NCBI RefSeq assembly: GCF_005843885.1
Contig: NZ_CP040443.1
Location: 310,001 to 374,000, forward strand
Length of the DNA stretch: 64,000 nucleotides
Direction: 5' to 3'
DNA from: Escherichia sp. E4742
GTDB lineage: Bacteria > Pseudomonadota > Gammaproteobacteria > Enterobacterales > Enterobacteriaceae
Notes under the pieces: generated by a model
Database searches by the model: none
What the model saw: only the letters and a program-made list of their open reading frames with translations
What the model was told of the DNA's origin: nothing
Shown: positions 8,452 through 18,405 of the stretch, one piece after another
Layout: the number at the start of each line of letters is the position of its first letter
Position numbering within the stretch: position 1 is the stretch's first letter
Position numbers and translations under genes: made by a program

Positions 8452-10203
8452 TTAGTTTTGTGAATTGTCCAGACCTTCCGCCAGCCCAATCAGGCGAATA
8501 AATTCCGCTCTGTAGCCTTGTTGATCCGGTCCTTTCGCTTGCCGCGCCCACTGTTCGATCTGCTGCCAGGATGTTTTATTCAGGTATTCAGAACCGCGCA
8601 ATTTTTGCCCAAACGCAGCGACTGCTGCGCGAAAACGCATATCTTCTGAAGGTGCGTTTATTGTGGGTGCCAACGGGAATTCAACTAACTGACTTTCTTT
8701 TCCCTGCGGGTATTTCCAACGAATCTTTAACCAGGCCAGTTCTTTCGCTTTATCTGATTTCGCTGATTTGTTATCCGGGGCATAGCGTAGCTTATCAATT
8801 GATGCTTTTTGCCCACTCAGCGTTAATTCGAATAACAACGTTATATGTTTACCTGCGCCAATATCCCCCGCATCAACGTTGTCGTTATTAAAATCCTCCG
8901 CCCGAAGTTGGCGCTTTTCATAACCAATCTGACGGTATTCCGTTACCCACGCGGGGTTAAACTCTATTTGCGCTTTGACATCTTTTGCTACGGTAATCAA
9001 CGTCTGCCGCATTTCACTGTTCAACACTTTCTGCGCTTCAGAGAGGGTATCAATGTAGCTGTAGTTGCCGTTACCAACATCGGCAATTCGCACCATCATT
9101 GCCTCGTTGTAATTGTCATCCCCCACGCCAAGCGTCGAAAGAGTAACACCGGACTCCCGCTGTTTTTTGACCATTGATTCAATCGATTTTGGATCGTCAA
9201 TGCCAACGTTAAAGTCACCGTCAGTGGCCAATAAAATGCGATTGATGCCGCCCTTAATAAACCCCTTCGCCGCCTGATGATAAGCCAGTTCCAGCCCGGC
9301 ACCGCCATTGGTACTGCCTTCCGCATCCAGCGAATCAATCGCGGCATTAATTTCTGACTTGTGATTCCCTGAGGTAGAAGGCAACGCAATACGGGAGTCG
9401 CCAGCGTAGGTCACGATGGCAATGTTATCCTGCTCACGAAGTTCTTTGACCAATAATTTCAACGAAGACTGAATAAGTGGCAAACGTTCATCAGAAATCA
9501 TTGAACCAGAAGTGTCGATAAGAAAGACCAGATTAGAAGCTGGTAACTCTTCACTTTTGCGATCTTTCGCCAGGATATCAACTTTCAGCAATGTTCGCTG
9601 CTCATTCCAGGGTGCAGGTGCCAGTTCGTAGCGCATAGCGAAAGGTATTGGCTTAGTGGCGGGAATAGATTGTTTGTCTTTGATATTCCAGTCAGACGGG
9701 AAATAATTCACCATCTCCTCCACCCGCACTGCATCTGGCGGAGGCAACTGCCCTTGATTGAGGAAACGCCGTACATTTGCATAGCTGCCGGTGTCGACGT
9801 CAAGGCTAAACGTCGCCAACGGGTTTTGCGCTACCTGCTTAACCGGATTATCATCGAACTGCTGGTAGCGAGCTGTTCCTGGATTTGCAATACGTGTAGC
9901 TTTTGCTTTAGCTGCTCTTTCAAATGTTGGCGCTTCCTGCAATCGCCCCTGCAAAGCCTGTTTGTCTGAGGATTGTTGCGCTTCATGCTGGGCTAAGGTT
10001 TTTGCTTTCGCGTCTGCAGCGGCTTTAGCGGCGGCGGCTCTTTGCTCCGCCACTTTTGTTGCCGCTTGTTGCGCAGCAAGTACTTGTTGGTCTGTGGGTG
10101 TAGTAGATTGTTGTTGCTGACTTTCCTTATCATCAGATTCCGGCCCACATCCTGACAAAATCAAACTACTAATAAGCAACATGATTATATTTTTATTTCG
10201 CAT
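8452..10203 (-). CDS. yfbK: YfbK, von Willebrand factor A domain lipoprotein
   Basis: A 583-residue predicted lipoprotein. The signal peptide ends in the lipobox LSGC with Cys19. Residues 30-100 are rich in Ala, Gln and Lys and probably form a helical or coiled spacer. A von Willebrand A domain begins near residue 224 with the metal-site motif DTSGS (about 230-234), and a later ATDGDFN block fits the same fold. The C-terminal 180 residues match the DUF3520 region of this family. Function is unknown. The Ala/Gln spacer is where family members differ most. Divergent from yfbL across 137 bases. Confidence 0.9.
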   Translation of the reverse strand: MRNKNIIMLLISSLILSGCGPESDDKESQQQQSTTPTDQQVLAAQQAATKVAEQRAAAAKAAADAKAKTLAQHEAQQSSDKQALQGRLQEAPTFERAAKAKATRIANPGTARYQQFDDNPVKQVAQNPLATFSLDVDTGSYANVRRFLNQGQLPPPDAVRVEEMVNYFPSDWNIKDKQSIPATKPIPFAMRYELAPAPWNEQRTLLKVDILAKDRKSEELPASNLVFLIDTSGSMISDERLPLIQSSLKLLVKELREQDNIAIVTYAGDSRIALPSTSGNHKSEINAAIDSLDAEGSTNGGAGLELAYHQAAKGFIKGGINRILLATDGDFNVGIDDPKSIESMVKKQRESGVTLSTLGVGDDNYNEAMMVRIADVGNGNYSYIDTLSEAQKVLNSEMRQTLITVAKDVKAQIEFNPAWVTEYRQIGYEKRQLRAEDFNNDNVDAGDIGAGKHITLLFELTLSGQKASIDKLRYAPDNKSAKSDKAKELAWLKIRWKYPQGKESQLVEFPLAPTINAPSEDMRFRAAVAAFGQKLRGSEYLNKTSWQQIEQWARQAKGPDQQGYRAEFIRLIGLAEGLDNSQN

Positions 10204-10340
10204 ATAAAATCCTTTTAAATAAACTCAGCCACCAGACATAAAATAGACTCTTTGTATAATCCGACCAACCTTAATAAAATACAATCTCGAAACCCATAAC
10301 AAATAATGATTCAACAACGAAACCTATTAATAATTTGCAT

Positions 10341-11312
10341 ATGAAAAAAATAACTTTTTCTTTTTTTATATTATTCCTGCTTTCACTTCCTCTGATTGTT
10401 TTTTATCAACCCTGGGTCAATGCATTACCGCCAACGCCCCAGCACGCAAGTCCCGAGCAATTAGAAAAAACAGTTCGCTATTTTACACAAACTGTGCATC
10501 CACGTAGTGCCGACAATATTGATAATCTGAATAGATCCGCAGAGTATATAAAAGAGGTCTTTGTCAGTAGCGGTGCCAGAGTTACCGTGCAGGACGTCCC
10601 CATTACTGGTGGCCCCTACAAAAACATTGTTGCTGATTATGGTCCTGCCGATGGACCGCAGATTATTATTGGTGCGCACTATGACTCTGCCAGCAGTTAC
10701 GAAAACGATCAATTAACCTATACGCCGGGCGCGGATGATAACGCCAGCGGCGTGGCAGGATTACTCGAACTGGCACGTTTGTTACAGCAGCAAGCGCCGA
10801 AAATAGGTGTGCAACTGGTCGCCTATGCGTCGGAAGAACCGCCCTTCTTTCGTAGCGATGAAATGGGGAGCGCGGTACACGCCGCTTCGCTTGAGCGTCC
10901 GGTGAAATTAATGATAGCGCTGGAGATGATTGGTTATTACGACTCCGCACCCGGAAGTCAGGATTACCCTTACTCTGCAATGTTCTGGCTTTATCCCGAC
11001 CGTGGTGATTATATTGCTGTCGTCGGCAGAGTGCAGGATATCAGCGCTGTGCGTCAGGTAAAATCTGCGTTGTTATCAGCAACAGAGTTGCCTGTTTATT
11101 CTATTAATGCGCCTGGTTTTATTCCCGGTATCGATTTCTCCGACCACCTAAATTATTGGCAACACGATATTCCCGCCGTAATGATTACTGACACCGCTTT
11201 TTATCGTAATAAACAATACCACTTGCCCGGTGATACCGCAGACAGACTCAATTATCAGAAAATGGCTCAGGTGGTGGATGGCATTATAACCTTGTTGCAA
11301 AACAGTAAATAA
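10341..11312 (+). CDS. yfbL: YfbL, M28-family zinc peptidase-like protein
   Basis: The ATG at 10341 gives 323 residues, the usual length. A TTG six bases upstream is in frame but less likely. One N-terminal hydrophobic segment (FSFFILFLLSLPLIVFY) acts as a membrane anchor or signal. The M28 metal-binding pattern is visible: GAHYDS near 112, PGADDNASG with the bridging Asp near 133, ASEEPPF with the catalytic Glu pair, and a late FSDHLNYW His. It is predicted to be an envelope aminopeptidase; the substrate is unknown. The ribosome binding site is weak. Confidence 0.9.
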   Translation: MKKITFSFFILFLLSLPLIVFYQPWVNALPPTPQHASPEQLEKTVRYFTQTVHPRSADNIDNLNRSAEYIKEVFVSSGARVTVQDVPITGGPYKNIVADYGPADGPQIIIGAHYDSASSYENDQLTYTPGADDNASGVAGLLELARLLQQQAPKIGVQLVAYASEEPPFFRSDEMGSAVHAASLERPVKLMIALEMIGYYDSAPGSQDYPYSAMFWLYPDRGDYIAVVGRVQDISAVRQVKSALLSATELPVYSINAPGFIPGIDFSDHLNYWQHDIPAVMITDTAFYRNKQYHLPGDTADRLNYQKMAQVVDGIITLLQNSK

Positions 11313-11414
11313 TAAAAATTTCTCGAGGAGGATCCAGAAAAAGCAACATGCACATTTTATTTTCCCTCGTCTGTTTTAAGATGCGAAAAATTAAATTCAA
11401 CGGAGGAAAAACAA

Positions 11415-11918
11415 ATGGGAATGATTGGCTATTTTGCAGAAATTGACTCAGAAAAAATTAACCAACTGCTTGAGTCTACTGAAAAACCTTTGATGGATAA
11501 TATACATGACACGCTTTCAGGTTTACGCCGTCTGGATATTGATAAACGCTGGGATTTTTTACATTTTGGCCTGACGGGTACATCTGCATTTGACCCCGCG
11601 AAGAATGACCCGCTAAGTCGCGCAGTGCTTGGTGAACACAGCCTCGAAGATGGCATAGATGGTTTCCTGGGATTGACCTGGAATCAGGAGTTAGCCGCGA
11701 CAATCGACCGACTGGAAGCTCTGGATCGAAGTGAGCTGCGTAAACAGTTTTCCATTCAGCGACTCAATGAAATGGAGATTTATCCGGGAGTGACCTTTTC
11801 AGAAGAGTTAGAGGGGCAACTCTTTGCTTCGATCATGCTTGATATGGAAAAGCTGATTAGTGCGTATCGACGTATGCTGCGGCAAGGGAATCATGCGCTG
11901 ACGGTTATTGTTGGGTGA
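11415..11918 (+). CDS. yfbM: YfbM, DUF1877 protein
   Basis: A 167-residue soluble protein of the DUF1877 family, nearly identical to recalled K-12 YfbM. A good ribosome binding site (GGAGG) sits 10 bases before the ATG. No catalytic motif is recognisable and its function is unknown. In K-12 yfbN, yfbO and yfbP follow; here the next feature is the nuo terminator. Confidence 0.9.
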   Translation: MGMIGYFAEIDSEKINQLLESTEKPLMDNIHDTLSGLRRLDIDKRWDFLHFGLTGTSAFDPAKNDPLSRAVLGEHSLEDGIDGFLGLTWNQELAATIDRLEALDRSELRKQFSIQRLNEMEIYPGVTFSEELEGQLFASIMLDMEKLISAYRRMLRQGNHALTVIVG

Positions 11919-11936
11919 TGGTGTCAAAGGCACCAT

Positions 11937-11962
11937 AAAAAAACCGCCGAACATGTCGGCGG
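11937..11962 (-). terminator. Rho-independent terminator of the nuo operon
   Basis: On the minus strand the arms CCGCCGA (11962-11956) and TCGGCGG (11950-11944) close a 5-base loop. Seven T follow directly (11943-11937). It lies 24 bases past the nuoN stop and is a strong textbook terminator. Confidence 0.93.
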
Positions 11963-11986
11963 CTTTCTGACTTACGAACTGACTGC

Positions 11987-13444
11987 TTACATCAGCGGCA
12001 TTGCCAAACGCACAATACTAATCAACGGTTGTGGCCATACACCCAGCACCAGAACCAGCAGTGCAGAGATCAGCACCACGATACCGCCTGCGCTGTACTG
12101 CCAGTTTGATGGTGCATCGCGACCCGGTTGTTCCGGGGCGTGAAGATACAGGCTCACCGCCACACGCAGGTAGTAGTAGAGGCCGATTGCCGAACCAACA
12201 ACCACGGCACCCACCAGCCACCACAAGTGTGCCTGGACACCGACCGCCAGCACGTAGAACTTACCGATAAAGCCCAGCGTCATCGGGATACCGGCCAGAG
12301 ACAGCATCATCACCGTCATCACCGCCGCGAGGATCGGACGATGCCAGAACAGTCCGCGGTAAGAGAACAGGGAATCAGCATCCGGGCCACGATACGGGCT
12401 GGACATCAGGCTGACCACACCGAACGCGCCGAGGCTGCTGAACAGATAACCGGCGAGGTAAACCCCTACCGCTTCCATCGACATCTCGCCGGTTTGCAGC
12501 GCAATCAGCGCCACCAGCAGATAGCCGAGGTGAGAGATAGACGAGTAACCGAGCAGACGTTTGATGTTGGTCTGGCTCAGCGCCATCAGGTTACCGAAGA
12601 TGATGGAAGCAAAGGCGATAATCGCCAGCACCACGCGAATCGCTTCGCTGTCACCCACCGGTGCGTAGAGGAACAGACGCATCACCACACCGAAGATAGC
12701 GATTTTACTCGCCGTCGCCAGGAAAGTGGAAACCGGCGCAGGCGCGCCCTGGTATACGTCTGGCGTCCACAGGTGGAACGGCACCAGAGAGAGTTTGAAG
12801 CCGAGGCCAACAATTATCAGGCCGAAACCTGCCAGCAACAGCGGCTCGTTGAGCATACCGTCGCCGAGGTTTTTACCCAGCGCGACAAACGACAGGTCGC
12901 CAGACTGCGCATACACCAGCGCCATACCGAACAGCAGGAAAGAAGACGCTGCGGCAGAAAGAATGGTGTATTTGATACTGGCTTCCAGCGAACGTTTCTG
13001 GCGGAAAGCGTAACCGACCAGGCCAAACAGCGGCAAAGAGATCAGTTCGATACCGAGGAACAAAGACGCCAGATGGTTGGCATTCGCCAGCAGGATCCCG
13101 CCCAGGGCGGCAATTAACACCAACAGGTAGAACTCGTCCTTGTTGTCGTTATAGCCTTCAAGCCACGGGTAGGCGAAAGTACAGGTGGCGAGGCTCGCCA
13201 ACAATACCAGCCCGGTGTAAAGCATGGCGAAACCATCAACGCGCATCAGCGGCGTAACGTCCATAGCGCCCGCCTGGCCGACAAACCAGAGCGAAACCAG
13301 CGCCGCGTTAAGCCCAATAACCGAGAGCGTAGCGTTGAGGAAATGATTGCGTCGCCACGCAATGGAGAGCATCACAACCACCACCGTCAAGCCGACGATC
13401 AGCAACGGTAGCAGTGCGATCAGGTTTTGTGGAGTTATTGTCAT
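11987..13444 (-). CDS. nuoN: NADH:quinone oxidoreductase subunit N
   Basis: An antiporter-like proton channel of the membrane arm of complex I. The 485-residue protein has about 14 hydrophobic helices. Conserved charged helix motifs include LGIELISLPLF with the Glu of the channel and GFGLIIVGLGFKLSLVPFH with the key Lys. It is the last gene of the nuo operon, 6 bases after nuoM. The start at 13444 gives the usual E. coli length. Confidence 0.97.
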   Translation of the reverse strand: MTITPQNLIALLPLLIVGLTVVVVMLSIAWRRNHFLNATLSVIGLNAALVSLWFVGQAGAMDVTPLMRVDGFAMLYTGLVLLASLATCTFAYPWLEGYNDNKDEFYLLVLIAALGGILLANANHLASLFLGIELISLPLFGLVGYAFRQKRSLEASIKYTILSAAASSFLLFGMALVYAQSGDLSFVALGKNLGDGMLNEPLLLAGFGLIIVGLGFKLSLVPFHLWTPDVYQGAPAPVSTFLATASKIAIFGVVMRLFLYAPVGDSEAIRVVLAIIAFASIIFGNLMALSQTNIKRLLGYSSISHLGYLLVALIALQTGEMSMEAVGVYLAGYLFSSLGAFGVVSLMSSPYRGPDADSLFSYRGLFWHRPILAAVMTVMMLSLAGIPMTLGFIGKFYVLAVGVQAHLWWLVGAVVVGSAIGLYYYLRVAVSLYLHAPEQPGRDAPSNWQYSAGGIVVLISALLVLVLGVWPQPLISIVRLAMPLM

Positions 13445-13450
13445 GGCGAT

Positions 13451-14980
13451 TTACGGCCTTGTAGTAGTAACGGAATTAACAAACCACTGCTGGATATTGC
13501 CAATCGCGGAGTGCGAGGTATCCAGAATCGGCTGCGGATAGAAGCCCAGCAGTACCAGCAGCACCACCAGCAACAGGATCATAAACAGCTCACGCAGCGA
13601 CATCCCTGGCAGTTCCTGGCTGGCAATCTCGCTTTTCGCTTTACCGAAGTAAGCGCGATGCAACATCGCCAGCGAATAAACAGATGCAAAGACCAGCCCA
13701 AAGGTAGAGATAACGGTAATCACCGGGACAACCTGGAAGCTGCCGAACAGAATCATAAATTCGCCGACGAAGTTACCGGTGCCAGGCATCCCAAGCGTTG
13801 CCACCGCAAAGAACAGCGACAGTGCTGGCAGCCATTTCATCTTGCTCCACAGACCGCCCATCATGCGCATGTCGCGGGTATGGATACGTTCATAAAGCTG
13901 ACCGCAGAGAATAAACAGACCCGCCGCCGACAAGCCGTGCGCAATCATCTGGATTACCGCGCCCTGGTAGGCCAACTGGCTGCCGGTGTAGATAGCAATC
14001 AGCACGAAGCCCATGTGGGAAACCGAGGTGTAGGCGATCAGACGTTTGATATCGGTCTGGGCGAAGGCCATCCACGCACCGTAGAAGATGCCGATAACCC
14101 CCAGCCACATAGCGATTGGTGCAAACTCTGCCGACGCGTTCGGGAACAGCGGCAGGGAGAAACGCAGCAGACCGTAAGCGGCGGTTTTCAGCAAGATCCC
14201 TGCGAGGTCCACGGAACCAGCGGTCGGTGCCTGGGAGTGCGCATCTGGCAGCCAGCCATGCAGCGGAACCACCGGCATTTTCACCGCGAAGGCGATGAAG
14301 AAGCCCAGCATCAGCAGGTATTCCACGCCGTTAGACATCGGCGTATTCAGCAGCTCTTCATAGTTGAAGGTCCAGACGCCAGTCGCATTGTAGTGAACAA
14401 AAACCAGCGCCAGGATGGCGATCAACATCACCAGACCACTCGCCTGGGTATAAATGAAGAACTTGGTTGCCGCCGTGATACGCGTTTTACCGTCAGAAGC
14501 TTTATGCCCCCACAGTGCGATCAGGAAGTACATCGGCACCAACATCATTTCCCAGAAGAAGAAGAACAGGAACATGTCGATGGCAAGGAACACGCCGATA
14601 ACGCCGCCCAGGATCCACATCAGGTTGAGGTGGAAGAAGCCCTGATATTTTTCGATCTCGTTCCACGAACAGAGTACGGCCAGCACGCCGAGCAAACCGG
14701 TCAGCACGACCATCAGCAGCGACAGACCGTCGATGGCGAGATGAATAGAGATACCAAAACGCGGGATCCACGGCATGTCGAATTCAGACTGCCACTGCGG
14801 AATTCCGGCGGATTGCGTCAGTGAATAACCGCCCTGCAACCACAGTTGCAGCGACAGCGCCAGCGTCAATCCCATGGTGATCAGCGCTACCCAGCGCGGC
14901 ACCTTGACGCCAAAGCGTTCGGTCTGCCAGCACAGGAAGCCGCCAATAAAGGGAATTAATATTAGCCAGGGTAGTAACAT
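13451..14980 (-). CDS. nuoM: NADH:quinone oxidoreductase subunit M
   Basis: A proton-pumping membrane subunit homologous to Mrp antiporters. The 509-residue protein has about 14 transmembrane helices. The channel Glu lies in FFFFFWEMMLVPMYF (Glu144 region) and a conserved Lys in AFAVKMPVVPLHGWLPDAH. A 165-base gap with a REP element separates it from nuoL, an unusually long gap in an otherwise tightly packed operon. Confidence 0.97.
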   Translation of the reverse strand: MLLPWLILIPFIGGFLCWQTERFGVKVPRWVALITMGLTLALSLQLWLQGGYSLTQSAGIPQWQSEFDMPWIPRFGISIHLAIDGLSLLMVVLTGLLGVLAVLCSWNEIEKYQGFFHLNLMWILGGVIGVFLAIDMFLFFFFWEMMLVPMYFLIALWGHKASDGKTRITAATKFFIYTQASGLVMLIAILALVFVHYNATGVWTFNYEELLNTPMSNGVEYLLMLGFFIAFAVKMPVVPLHGWLPDAHSQAPTAGSVDLAGILLKTAAYGLLRFSLPLFPNASAEFAPIAMWLGVIGIFYGAWMAFAQTDIKRLIAYTSVSHMGFVLIAIYTGSQLAYQGAVIQMIAHGLSAAGLFILCGQLYERIHTRDMRMMGGLWSKMKWLPALSLFFAVATLGMPGTGNFVGEFMILFGSFQVVPVITVISTFGLVFASVYSLAMLHRAYFGKAKSEIASQELPGMSLRELFMILLLVVLLVLLGFYPQPILDTSHSAIGNIQQWFVNSVTTTRP

Positions 14981-15071
14981 GGCGATCTTTATTCCTTGTA
15001 AAAGTCCCGTCAGGACCGGATTTTCAACGAATTCTCACGACAGAAAATTCTCTTCGGATTGTGGTTGTAGT

Positions 15072-15107
15072 GTCGGATGCGCCGCGAAGATGGCTTATCC
15101 GACCTAC
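15072..15107. repeat. REP element between nuoM and nuoL
   Basis: The imperfect palindrome runs from GTCGGATGCGCCGCG to TTATCCGACCTAC, the typical enterobacterial REP sequence. It is inside the nuo transcript, where REP hairpins can protect upstream mRNA from 3' exonucleases. The remaining bases of the 165-base gap show no gene. Confidence 0.88.
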
Positions 15108-15145
15108 GTTCTTATATGCCCACGGGCAAGCCCACAATCCTTAAC

Positions 15146-16987
15146 TCAACGCAGTACCATCAACAGTGCCAGCACCACGACCGCACCGATACTCATGGAT
15201 GCCACATACCAGCGCAGGTAGCCGTTCTCGCTTAACAGCAGACCTTTACCTGCAAAGCGGGAAAGAACCGCCGGAATGTTCATCATTGAGTTCAGCGGAT
15301 CGCGTTTCAGCAACCAGGCAATACCCAGGAACGGCTTGACGAACACTTTGTCGTACAGCCAGTCAAAGCCCCAGGCGTTGTACCACCAGGTACTCAGCAG
15401 GCGGCCCGGCGCACTGTTGGCGATGGAGGTCACCAGAGTACGTTTACCCAGCCACAGCCAGGCTGCCAGCAGAATGCCGACCACCGCGACCACGCCAGAG
15501 GTAATTTCCAGGGTCAACATGCTGCCGTGCGCCAGCTCCGTCGTTTGCGGAAGCACGCCCTGCAGCGGCGGTACAATCAGTGCGCCAACGAAGGTGGAAA
15601 GGATCAGCAGCACAATCAGCGGCAGGCTGTGAGTTACCCCTTTCACGGCGTGAGCGTGAATTTGTTCTTTTCCGTGGAAGACGATGAAAATCATACGGAA
15701 GGTGTAGAGCGAGGTCATAAACGCACCGACCAGACCTGCCACCATCAGATTGATATGACCATTAGCCATCGCACCCGCGAGGATCTCATCCTTACTGAAG
15801 AAGCCCGCAGTGACCAGCGGCAGTGCCGACAGTGCTGCGCCGCCCACCAGGAAGCAGAGATAAACCAGCGGAATAGATTTACGCAGACCGCCCATCTTGA
15901 AGATGTTCTGTTCGTGATGGCAGGCCAGAATGACGGAACCGGATGCCAGGAACAGCAGCGCTTTAAAGAACGCGTGGGTCATCAAGTGGAAAATCGCCGC
16001 ATCCCATGCCTGCACGCCAAGCGCGAGGAACATGTAGCCAATCTGGCTCATGGTAGAGTAAGCGAGAACACGTTTGATGTCGGTCTGTACCAGCGCGGCA
16101 AAACCGGCCAGCAGCAGCGTAACCGCCCCAACAATGCCCACCAGATGCAGAATTTCCGGCGTCATCAGGAACAGGCCGTGGGTACGGGCGATCAGGTAGA
16201 CACCCGCGGTTACCATCGTTGCGGCGTGGATCAGCGCGGAGACAGGCGTCGGGCCCGCCATCGCGTCGGCAAGCCATGTCTGCAACGGCAACTGCGCAGA
16301 TTTACCGACCGCACCGCCCAGCAGCATCAGCGTCGCCCACATCAGCATGTTATTGCCGTCAGCAAAGTGCGCAGGCGCCAGTTCCACCATTTCGCGGAAG
16401 TTCAGCGTACCCAGCTCGTTGTAGAGAATGAACAGCGCGAAAGCGAGGAACACGTCACCCACACGGGTCACGACAAACGCTTTCATTGCCGCTGCGCCAT
16501 TCTTCGGATCGGTGTAATAGAAACCGATCAGCAGATAGGAGCACAGGCCCACGCCTTCCCAGCCGAGGTACATCAGCAGCAGGTTGTCGGCGAGAACCAG
16601 AACCACCATGCTGGCGATGAACAGGTTGGTGTAGGCGAAGAAGCGAGAGTAGCCCTCTTCACCGCGCATGTACCAGGAGGCGTACATGTGAATAAGGAAA
16701 CCCACACCGGTGACCACCGAGAGCATGGTCAGCGACAGACCGTCCAGCACCAGGTTAAAACCGATGTTAAAGTCGCCTACCGACATCCACGTCCACAGCG
16801 GCTGGCTGTAAGCCTGCTCGCCGTTAGCGAAGAAGTCGACGCCAATAAAGGCAGTTACCAGCGCCGCCAGGCCCACAGAGCCAACGCCGACGATCGCCGA
16901 GACGTTTTCAGACCAGCGCCCACGGGAGAACGCCAGCAGGACGAAGCCAATCAATGGCAAAATTATGGTTAAGGCAAGCATGTTCAT
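15146..16987 (-). CDS. nuoL: NADH:quinone oxidoreductase subunit L
   Basis: The distal proton pump of complex I. The 613-residue protein has about 16 helices and ends in the long lateral amphipathic helix region. Conserved motifs are [19 protein letters not shown] with the channel Glu, [17 protein letters not shown] with the channel Lys, and [14 protein letters not shown]. Its ATG overlaps the nuoK stop as ATGA. Confidence 0.97.
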
Positions 16988-17286
16988 CCGCGCATCTCAC
17001 TTACTGAATCGATGTTCAGGTTCTGGCGACGACGGTGAAGTTGCAGCAGCAGCGCAAGGCCGATACTCGCTTCTGCCGCCGCGAGGCTGATGGCGAGAAT
17101 GTACATCACCTGACCGTCGGTCTGGCCCCAGTAGCTTCCGGCGACCACAAAGGCCAGCGCGGAGGCGTTAATCATGATTTCCAGGCCAATCAGCATAAAC
17201 AGCAGATTGCGACGGATAACCAGACCGGTTAAGCCAAGAACGAATAAGATTGCCGCGAGGATCAGTCCATGTTGTAAGGGGATCAT
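16984..17286 (-). CDS. nuoK: NADH:quinone oxidoreductase subunit K
   Basis: A 100-residue membrane subunit with three helices, homologous to MrpC. The helix Glu residues in [12 protein letters not shown] (near 36) and [13 protein letters not shown] (near 72) are conserved proton-relay residues. It overlaps both neighbours by four bases (nuoJ upstream, nuoL downstream), which suggests coupled translation. Confidence 0.97.
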
Positions 17287-17837
17287 GCGTGCTCCTCCGT
17301 TTTTCTTTTCGCGCTGTCGTCTTTACGATTGCTCAGCACTTCACCCACACGCTCTTCACGACCGACGTGGAAGGCCACAACCAGACCAGCCAGCAGCAGC
17401 ATAGAAGCCAGTTCCACCGCCAGTACGTAAGGCCCGAACAGCGTAATACCCACTGCTTTAGCACTGATTGGCGTACCGTCGATACCCTGATCGTTAACAC
17501 CGAGGATGGCGTAAACGATCACCACCAGCATGATGGCCGACAAAATTGCCGGACCAATCCACACCTGCGGTTTCAGCCACTGGCGTTCCTGTTCGATTTC
17601 TGAACCGCCCAGGTTGAGCATCATCACCACAAACACGAACAGCACCATAATGGCACCCGCGTAGACGATTATTTCCAGCGCACCGGCGAAGTAAGCGCCC
17701 AGTGAGAAGAACACCCCGGAAATCGCCAGCAGCGAAATAATCAGGTACAGCAGTGCGTGTACCGGATTGGTATGGGTGATCACTCGCAAGGTCGCAAGTA
17801 TGGCTATCAGGCCACAGATATAAAAAGCGAACTCCAT
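17283..17837 (-). CDS. nuoJ: NADH:quinone oxidoreductase subunit J
   Basis: A 184-residue membrane subunit with five predicted helices and a charged C-terminus. The conserved third helix [17 protein letters not shown] holds the pi-bulge segment known from complex I structures. It follows nuoI by 11 bases and overlaps nuoK by four. Confidence 0.97.
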
Positions 17838-17848
17838 TGCCCCTCTCC

Positions 17849-18391
17849 TTACGGTAACAGGCTCTTGACGTCGATAGGCTTGGCTTCGTTCTCTGCTTCG
17901 CCCTTATCTTTGCCGTCGATTGCCATACCTGCCATCCGGTAGAAGTTATATTCCGGGTATTTGCCCGGACCGGAGATCAGCAGATCCTCTTTCTCGTAAA
18001 CCAGATCCTGGCGCTTGTATTCCCCCATTTCGAAATCCGGGGTTAACTGAATCGCCGTGGTCGGACAGGCTTCTTCGCACAGACCACAGAAAATGCAGCG
18101 TGAGAAGTTGATGCGGAAAAATTCCGGATACCAGCGACCGTCTTTGGTTTCTGCTTTTTGCAGCGAGATACAGCCAACCGGGCAGGCTACCGCGCAGAGG
18201 TTACAGGCTACGCAACGCTCTTCGCCGTCCGGGTCGCGGGTCAGAACGATACGACCACGATAACGGGGCGGCAGATAGACCGGCTCTTCCGGGTACATTC
18301 GCGTTTCGCGTTTGGCGAACGCGTGCAGGCCGATCATCCAGATGCTACGAACCTGGGTGCCGAAACCTACTAACAATTCTTTTAAGGTCAT
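17849..18391 (-). CDS. nuoI: NADH:quinone oxidoreductase subunit I, ferredoxin-like
   Basis: A 180-residue peripheral subunit carrying clusters N6a and N6b. Two four-Cys motifs are plain: [15 protein letters not shown] near residue 60 and [15 protein letters not shown] near 99. It passes electrons from NuoG to NuoB. It starts 14 bases after nuoH. Confidence 0.98.
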
Positions 18392-18405
18392 GGTCTTATT
18401 GCCCC

